Source of the DNA: Bog-532 sp963742875
Lineage (GTDB): Bacteria > Actinomycetota > Actinomycetes > Streptosporangiales > Streptosporangiaceae
Direction of reading: 5' to 3'
Assembly: GCA_963742875.1 (NCBI GenBank)
Contig: CAVUNO010000010.1
Location: 17,731 to 81,730 of the forward strand
Length of the DNA: 64,000 nucleotides
Part shown: piece by piece, positions 58,483 to 64,000 of the stretch
Position numbering within the stretch: position 1 is the stretch's first letter
How the letters are laid out: the number at the start of each line of letters is the position of its first letter
Program-made: the position numbers and the translations under genes
The notes under the pieces: generated by a model
Database searches by the model: none
The model's input: only the letters and a program-made list of their open reading frames with translations
Told to the model about the DNA's origin: nothing

Positions 58483-58665
58483 ACCACACACGATAGGCAT
58501 CCGTCTCGGACAAACCCGCGTAATTCAGCGGAGGGCCCTAAGAGGCCGATTCGCTTAGTGAAATCGGCACTAACGAGCCACCGTCATGGCATTACGGACG
58601 GTGCCATCTGCCGCTCCCCTGGCGCATGAAAGCCTGCGGTCAAAGGGAAAACCGGCCGGCCGCGG
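58483..58665. other. Right end of the ISAzo13 remnant and spacer
   Basis: No gene. The inverted end of the element should lie around 58500-58560, but its partner is deleted. Confidence 0.35.
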
Positions 58666-60028
58666 TCACAGTCCCAGGCAGCGGGACAGATCAGAGGCGA
58701 GCCTTCCTTCCGGGTCGAGCCCGGCGCGGAACTGCCGGAATTCCGGCAGCCGCGGATACATCTGGGCCAGCACATCAGGCGGTACCCGCGAGTCCTTCGC
58801 CAGATAGACACGGCCGCCGGCGTCCACGACGAGCCGGTCGAGCCGGTCCAGCAGGCCGGCGCAGCCCCGGGGTGCGGGCCGGGAAGTCGAGCGCGAGCGT
58901 CCAGCCGGCCCGCGGAAACGACAGCAGCCCCGGGTCTTCTTCCCCGAAGCGTTTGAGCACCGTCACGAACGACGGCGCCCGGGCCGCGCTGACCAGCTCG
59001 AACGAGCGCCGCACGGCGGCCTCCTGGCCGAACGGGACCACGTACTGGTACTGCCGGAAGCCGCCCGGCCCGTAGATGCGGTTCCAGTTCCTGATGCCGT
59101 CGAGGGGGTGGAAGAACGTCCCGATGGTCTGCAGTTCCCGCTCGCGGTGCCGCGGCGCCTTGCGGTAGTACGCCTCGTTGGCCAGGGCCACCGTGTAACG
59201 GTTGATCAGCCCGGGCGGGAACGCGGACGGCACGCCGAGGCGGGCGCCGGGGCGGAACGCGAACGGGTCGGTCTTCCCGTCGGCCGGCAGATCGGCCAGG
59301 TCAGCGAAGTCGCCGCTGGTGATCACCGAACGGCCGAGGCTCGCGCCCCGGGCCATGCTGTCCGACCAGGCCACCGTATAGCCGTAGCGGCGGTCGTGCT
59401 CGGCCAGCACGGCCATGGTCTCGTCGATATCGGCGGTGCGCACGGTGTCCACCCGGACCCGGGACGTGGCCACGCGCTTCAGCTGCACCGTGGCCCGCAG
59501 GATCAGGCCGGTCAGGCCCATGCCCCCCGCGGTCGCCCAGAACAGGGCGGGATCACCCTCGCTGGTCACCGTGCGCAGCTCACCGCTGGGCAGCATCAGG
59601 TCGAAGGAGCGAACGTGCCGGGCGAAGCTGCCCGCCACATGGTGGTTCTTGCCGTGCACGTCCGCCGCGATGGCGCCGCCGATGGTGACCTGCCGGGTGC
59701 CGGGCGACACCGGGACGAACCAGCCGGCCGGCAGCCCGGCCACCATGAGCTGCTCCAGGCTAACGCCGGCTTCGCAGGTCGCCAGGCCGCTGACCGGGTC
59801 CAGTTCGGTGATCCGGTTGAGCCGGAGGGTGGAGACGACCAGGCCTCCCCCGCACTGAGCCGCGTTGTTGTAGCTGCGGCCCAGACCGCGCGCGATCAGC
59901 CCCCGGGACGGCGCCGCCGTCTTGAGCAGCGTCTCCGCGTCGCCGGGGTCCGACGGCTCGGCCAGCTCGGCCGACGATGGCGCGATCCGGCCCCAGCCGG
60001 TCAGCGTGACGGTTTGGCCCACGAGCAC
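58666..60028 (-). pseudogene. dprE1: DprE1-like FAD-dependent oxidase with one frameshift
   Basis: Start LVGQTVTLTGWGRIAPSSAE. The FAD-binding domain of the VAO type is clear: RGLIARGLGRSYNNAAQCGG, TIGGAIAADVHGKNHHVAGS (the HGKNHH element is characteristic of DprE1), FWATAGGMGLTGLILRATVQ. The substrate domain follows (FFHPLDGIRNWNRIYGPGGF, YQYVVPFGQEAAVRRSFELV). Near 58875 one extra G shifts the frame; the true end is LLDRLDRLVVDAGGRVYLAK, MYPRLPEFRQFRAGLDPEGR, LSRCLGL with TGA at 58666. DprE1 epimerises decaprenylphosphoryl ribose for arabinan synthesis. Likely functional if the extra G is an error. Confidence 0.85.
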
Positions 60029-60118
60029 CGCATACTACCCGCGTCCAGCGGCCGGTACCCGGTACCTGATCCGTGGGCGGCGCGGGGGCCTGCGGGGCCC
60101 AGTCAAGACAGGACCCGG
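60029..60118. other. Short spacer
   Basis: No gene. GC-rich and featureless apart from a GGACCCGGTCAGGACAGG tract. Confidence 0.3.
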
Positions 60119-60846
60119 TCAGGACAGGGCGGGGCGGGCCGCCGCCAGCTGGGACGCCAGTACCGACCGGGCGGTGACCAGGGACGGCCCGTACCAGGTG
60201 AGGCTGCGGCCGTCCACCAGCGCGACCCGCTGACGGGGAAACACCTCCGGTCCGTCATCGGCGCTGAAGGGATACGGCTCGTCGGGCAGCACGATCAGGT
60301 CAGGCCGGCGCGCGGCGACATCGTTCGAGGTCAACGCGCGGATACCGAGCAGAGTCAGCGCCGTAGACGTTTTCCAGCCCGAGCCGCGCGGCGACGTCGC
60401 CGGTGAAGGTCGCCGATCCCACCACCATCCATGGATCCCGCCAGACGGGGATGACGGCGCGCGTCGGGGCGCCGGGCCCCGGCTGGTTCCATTCGTATTC
60501 GGCGGCGCCGAGCCACTCCGGCGCCGGCGCAGCCCAGGGCGGCGAACATCCGCTGCAGCGAGGTCATCGCCTGATCGACGGTCTCGATGACCGTGACCCA
60601 TACCGGCACCCCGGCCGCCCGGAGGCGCTCGACGTCGATGCGCCGGTTCTCTTCCTGGTTGGCCAGCACGACGCCGGGCCTCAGCGCCTTGATGGCGGCC
60701 AGGTTGGGGTTCTTGGTCCCGCGCACCCGCGGCACGTCCAGGTCCGCGGGGTGGGTGCACCAGTCGGTCACGCCGGCCAGCGTCTCCCGCCGGGTCGCGG
60801 CGACCGACTCGGTCAGCGACGGCACCAGGGACACGACCCGCCGCAC
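60119..60846 (-). pseudogene. BtuF-like helical-backbone metal receptor with two frameshifts
   Basis: Three frames together give one protein: RRVVSLVPSLTESVAATRRE, KNPNLAAIKALRPGVVLANQ, EENRRIDVERLRAAGVPVWV; then APEWLGAAEYEWNQPGPGAP, WMVVGSATFTGDVAARLGLE; then NDVAARRPDLIVLPDEPYPF, ALVDGRSLTWYGPSLVTARS. This is the cobalamin/metal-chelate-binding fold without a signal peptide, a cytoplasmic type found next to oxidoreductase genes. Slips lie near 60535 and 60345. Either decayed or affected by sequencing errors. Confidence 0.7.
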
Positions 60847-60893
60847 CGGCCGCGCCAGCGGAACCGGATAGCCGAGATCATCGCCCGCTATAT

Positions 60894-61271
60894 CTATGGT
60901 TCGTCCTGCTTTCGCACTTCTGCGGGCGGGTTGGCAGCGTCAGTCGCTTCTTTAGCCTCGCCCGTGCGGAGCTCGGCCAGCTGCGCGGCTATCTGCAGTT
61001 CGGCCTCCTCGTCCTGCCTGCGCACTTCTGCCGGCAGGTCGCCAGCGTCAGTCGCTTCTTTACCCTCGCCCGTGCGGAGCTCGGCCAGCTGCGCGGCTAT
61101 CTGCAGTTCGGCCTCCTCGTCCTGCCTGCGCACTTCTGCCGCCAGGTCGCCGGCGTCAGCCGCGTCTTTACCCTTGCCCGTGCGGAGCTCGGCCAGCTGC
61201 GCGGCTATCTGCCGTTCCGCCTCCTCGTCCTGCCTGCGCACTTCTGCGGGCAGGTCGTCATTGTGCGTCAT
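60894..61271 (-). CDS. Tandem-repeat acidic helical protein
   Basis: 125 residues from the ATG at 61271: three complete and one partial copies of a 36-residue unit built on LPAEVRRQDEEAELQIAAQL-AELRTGEGKEATDAG. Each unit is a highly charged amphipathic helix, so the protein may form a helical rod or coiled coil. No signal or membrane helix. The nucleotide units are nearly identical, so copy number may vary between strains. Function unknown. Confidence 0.7.
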   Translation of the reverse strand: MTHNDDLPAEVRRQDEEAERQIAAQLAELRTGKGKDAADAGDLAAEVRRQDEEAELQIAAQLAELRTGEGKEATDAGDLPAEVRRQDEEAELQIAAQLAELRTGEAKEATDAANPPAEVRKQDEP

Positions 61272-61295
61272 GGCATATCCCTTCAAACTGGCCAC

Positions 61296-61662
61296 CCCGC
61301 TGGTGGTCCTGACCGGGCAGAGACGGCAGATACCGACTTATTCCTGGTTTCTTCCTACACGCGACCTTGGCCCCGCCGCTGGAGACCTTAGTCCTTGTCG
61401 GGGAACAAGCCCACCGCCGATGGCGGCCAGCGCCCGGGTGATGTCGTTGCCGTGCGCTCAATGTTGCGGCGGTACTGGCCGGTCGAACTCGGTCAGGCGC
61501 GGCAACTCGCCCGGCTCGCCGGTACTCGCCGGGTAGGGTTCCTCCAGCTCCCGGGCACCCGAACTGCGGGCCCGGCCTCGACGGCCGGCGCTACGCCGGC
61601 GTACCTTCGTTATGTTACTGGCGCGTACGGCTGGCCTCCGGGCCGCCTGGAAAGGAGTTCCG
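61296..61662. other. Intergenic region upstream of the dehydrogenase gene
   Basis: About 370 bp; no supported gene on either strand. Presumed promoter region for the divergent repeat-protein and dehydrogenase genes. Confidence 0.4.
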
Positions 61663-62499
61663 ATGTCCCGGCATCGCCGGACGATCACCGGCCGGCCGGT
61701 GGTGATCACGGGTGCCGCCTCCGGCATCGGCCGGAGCCTCGCGCAGCGGCTGTCCCGATCCGGCTCTCCGGTGGCCATCGCTGACGTTAACGAGACCGGC
61801 CTGAAAAAGACGGCCCAGTCACTGCCGGGGCCGGTGCTCGCCCGGGTGCTCGACGTAGCCGACGCCGCGGCCCAGCTCCGCTTCGCGGCGGAGGTGCGGG
61901 AGTGGCTGACCGCACCGCTGGCCGCCGTGTTCAACAACGCTGGCGTCGGCGTGGCGTCGCCGGTTCTCGGCGCTGACCCGGACGACGACGAGTGGCTGCG
62001 GCGGATCAACTTCGGCGGCGTGGTCAACGGCACCCGCGCCTTCCTGCCCATCCTCACCGGGCAGGACGAGGGCGTCATCGTCAACACCTCCAGCGTCTTC
62101 GGCTTGCTGGGCATGCCCTACCAGAGCGCCTACTGCGCCTCGAAGTTCGCGGTCCGCGGCTTCACCGACGCGCTGCGCCAGGAACTGCGCGGCACCGGCG
62201 TCTCGGCGGTCACCGTCCACCCGGGCGGCATCCGGACGAACATCGCCCGCAACGCGCGGATACGCAGCGATCCCGAGGGCCGCGGACGCACCCACGAGCA
62301 GATGGCGGCCGAGTTCGAGGCGATCACCATGACCTCACCGGAGAAGGCAGCGGAGATCATATGCCGCGGGGTGGAGCGGGGCAAGGCCCGCATCCTGGTC
62401 GGGCCCGACGCCTATGCCTTCGATGCGCTGGCCCGGGTCGCCCCGACGCACTACTTCGACATCATTGCGCAGGCCGAGAAGCGGCTGCGACCGCGGTGA
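61663..62499 (+). CDS. Short-chain dehydrogenase/reductase
   Basis: 278 residues from the ATG at 61663, behind AAAGGAG. VVITGAASGIGRSLAQRLSR (TGxxxGIG cofactor loop), VFNNAGVG (NNAG), NTSSVFGLLGMPYQSAYCAS (Ser), YCASKFAVRGF (YxxxK) and VTVHPGGIRTNIARN complete the classical SDR. It oxidises or reduces an alcohol/ketone using NAD(P). Its last codons are fused to a monooxygenase fragment. SDR and flavin monooxygenase genes are frequent neighbours in actinomycetes, so the deletion probably removed the sequence between the two. Confidence 0.9.
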   Translation: MSRHRRTITGRPVVITGAASGIGRSLAQRLSRSGSPVAIADVNETGLKKTAQSLPGPVLARVLDVADAAAQLRFAAEVREWLTAPLAAVFNNAGVGVASPVLGADPDDDEWLRRINFGGVVNGTRAFLPILTGQDEGVIVNTSSVFGLLGMPYQSAYCASKFAVRGFTDALRQELRGTGVSAVTVHPGGIRTNIARNARIRSDPEGRGRTHEQMAAEFEAITMTSPEKAAEIICRGVERGKARILVGPDAYAFDALARVAPTHYFDIIAQAEKRLRPR

Positions 62500-63427
62500 C
62501 GCTCGTGCCGGCCATGGCCGAGACCGCCGGGCACGTGACGATGCTGCAGCGCTCGCCCAGCTACATCATCAGCCTGCCCACCAAGGATCCGATCGACGCC
62601 CGGCTGCGCACGCTGGTCGGGACACGCCGGGCCTACCCCCTCATCCGGTGGAAGAACGTGCTCGTCAGCACGCTGATCTACCAGCTCAGCCAGCGACGGC
62701 CGCAGATGATGCGGAACTGGATCCGAGGCATGACGATCAAGCAGCTGCCGGCCGGGTACCAGGTCGACACGCATTTCAAGCCGGTCTACAACCCCTGGGA
62801 CCAGCGCCTGTGCCTGGTGCCGGACGGCGACCTGTTCCGCGCCATCCGCAACCAGCGGGCCTCGGTTGTCACCGGCGGGGTCGCGACCTTCACCGAGGAC
62901 GGCCTGCGGCTGGAATCCGGCGAAGAGCTCGAGGCCGACATCGTGGTGACGGCGACCGGGCTGCAGTTGCTCGCGCTGGGCGGCATCGAGCTGACCGTCG
63001 GCGGCCGCGCCATCCGCCTCCCCGACACGATGGCCTACAAGGGCATGATGCTGAGCGGCGTGCCGAACTTCGCGTTCACCATCGGCTACACCAACGCGTC
63101 GTGGACGCTGAAGGCGACCTGGTCAGCGAGTACGTCTGCCGGCTGCTCGGGTACATGGATTCCCATGGCTACGACGTGTGCGTCCCGGTCAACGAGGATC
63201 CGCGCGTCACCGAGCAGCCGCTGCTCGACTTCTCGGCGGGATACGTGCTCCGCGCCATCGATCAGTTCCCGCGGGCCGGCTCGCGGGCCCCCTGGCGGCT
63301 CGGCATGAGCTATCTCAGCGACGCGCTCACCCTGCGGCACGGCAAGATCGACGACGGCACCATGCGCTTCAGTGCAGCGCAGACCGGACCGCGTCCAGCT
63401 GAGACCGGAGCACCGAGCGCGCGGTGA
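62488..63427 (+). pseudogene. Flavin-binding (Baeyer-Villiger-type) monooxygenase, 5' deleted and frameshifted
   Basis: ATAVTLVPAMAETAGHVTML, QRSPSYIISLPTKDPIDARL, PWDQRLCLVPDGDLFRAIRN, LEADIVVTATGLQLLALGGI (the ATG second dinucleotide loop) and FAFTIGYTNASWTLKA are typical of this family's second half. The FAD-binding first 180 residues are gone; the fragment begins inside the SDR stop region. Near 63115 one base is missing; the end ADLVSEYVCRLLGYMDSHGY, DVCVPVNEDP reads in another frame. Confidence 0.8.
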
Positions 63428-63479
63428 CCAGGATGACACCACCCGCCGTACCGGCCGCGCCAGCGGCACCGTGCCAGTC

Positions 63480-64000
63480 GTTAAGCTGGGCAGTCCCCCG
63501 TCTATCCGGCCGCGGGAAAGGCCCGCCGCCACCCCGGGTGGCCCGTGCCGCTGCGGATCGTCGGCGGCGAGGCCCGCGAGCACGGCACCGGCCGCGTCAA
63601 AGGCACGCAGTGTGTCCTCCAGCATCGTGGCCGACTGCGCGTCCGGCCACGAAGACAGCTTGGCCGCCACCGTACCGGTACCCGGGGCGACGTAAAGCAT
63701 CTGGCCATTGATGCCCAGGCACAGCAGCACGTCGCCGTGCGCCCGTGGCACGAACCAGAACTTGTTGCGGTACCACCCACCCGGAAGGTAGGGCTCGGAC
63801 ACGGACCGCGCGAACGCGTCCCGGACGTCCGGGTCGACCGCCCACGACTCCCGCAACCAGGCACCGGGGACGATGCGGCGGCCCGCCACTTCGCCGTCCC
63901 CCAGCAGCATCATGCCGAAACGGGCGAGGTCCCGGGCGGTGGCACACATTCCCCCGTCGTGAATCGCGGTGCCTACCCCGTCACAGGTGATTTCGGCATC
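63480..64000 (-). CDS. Serine hydrolase (beta-lactamase/6-aminohexanoate-dimer hydrolase type), partial
   Basis: Open to the right edge, so the N-terminal half with the SxxK nucleophile is outside. Visible: HDGGMCATARDLARFGMMLL, GRRIVPGAWLRESWAVDPDV, GGWYRNKFWFVPRAHGDVLL and CLGINGQMLYVAPGTGTVAA, the C-terminal half of the class C-like fold. The natural end is uncertain; the frame runs on antisense to the monooxygenase and includes PLARPVRRVVS, a stray copy of the BtuF-like N-terminus. Confidence 0.75.

Overview
The window is very GC-rich DNA with GTG starts and GGAGG-type ribosome binding sites. Its gene families (WhiB, DprE1-like oxidase, pre-mycofactocin synthase, CYTH-CHAD, LigD PE-Pol, family 2A encapsulin cargo) point to a high-GC actinomycete chromosome. 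I cannot name the genus. Many reading frames are broken by single-base changes in C/G runs, so either the region is decaying or the assembly contains homopolymer errors; each case is flagged. I found no rRNA or tRNA gene and no CRISPR array.

Left part (1-23.9 kb) is accessory DNA. It opens with a group II intron whose 5' end lies inside the reverse transcriptase gene of a second group II intron (twintron-like). Then come two mirror-image arrays of small secreted, lipoprotein and membrane genes: 2.9-6.3 kb on the minus strand, and 13.1-14.7 plus 17.5-18.8 kb on the plus strand. Each starts with the same roughly 110-bp promoter/leader. Genes inside the arrays are joined by a repeated imperfect hairpin that begins at the stop codon of one gene and ends at the ribosome binding site of the next. 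The arrays carry a family 2 glycosyltransferase, a rhomboid protease, a DUF4190-like membrane protein, a SHOCT-like protein and paralogous lipoproteins. Insertion sequences (IS5-like, ISAs1 twice, ISL3, IS701, IS4) and a 148-bp MITE are nested in and between them; several have clear inverted repeats and target duplications. At 18.9-20.2 kb an AT-richer two-gene operon encodes proteins that share a GGQGVQVG motif of the RHIM-like bacterial amyloid signalling type; one has an N-terminal Bell-like membrane-active domain. This is the best candidate for a little-described defence or cell-death module. A RepA-like ATPase remnant and a solitary TnpB close this part.

Middle part (25-47.5 kb) looks like chromosome: DMT transporter, CYTH-CHAD protein, LigD PE-Pol, CapD-like epimerase, HAD hydrolase, catalase, TetR regulator, MftD, the cysK-cysE pair, and a cysteine desulfurase of the encapsulin-cargo type. 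The encapsulin shell gene just upstream is wrecked by a deletion and an inversion, leaving the cargo without an intact shell gene here. DUF885 and MmyB-like genes follow. Remnants of LivM, acyl-CoA ligase, MFS, AsnC, STAS and metallo-beta-lactamase-fold genes show extensive gene decay.

Right part (48-57.5 kb) is a second accessory block. It has the same hairpin module, two truncated and one full-length glycosyltransferase, small membrane ORFs overlapping their downstream genes, two polysaccharide deacetylase-like proteins and a GH16 lipoprotein, which together suggest extracellular polysaccharide synthesis and trimming. Small actinophage-type genes (helix-turn-helix, WhiB, short cysteine-rich proteins) are mixed in, one of them split by IS630. 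The final 6.5 kb holds a truncated ISAzo13 transposase, a DprE1-like oxidase, a BtuF-like receptor, a 36-residue-repeat protein, a short-chain dehydrogenase fused by deletion to a flavin monooxygenase fragment, and the edge of a serine hydrolase gene.
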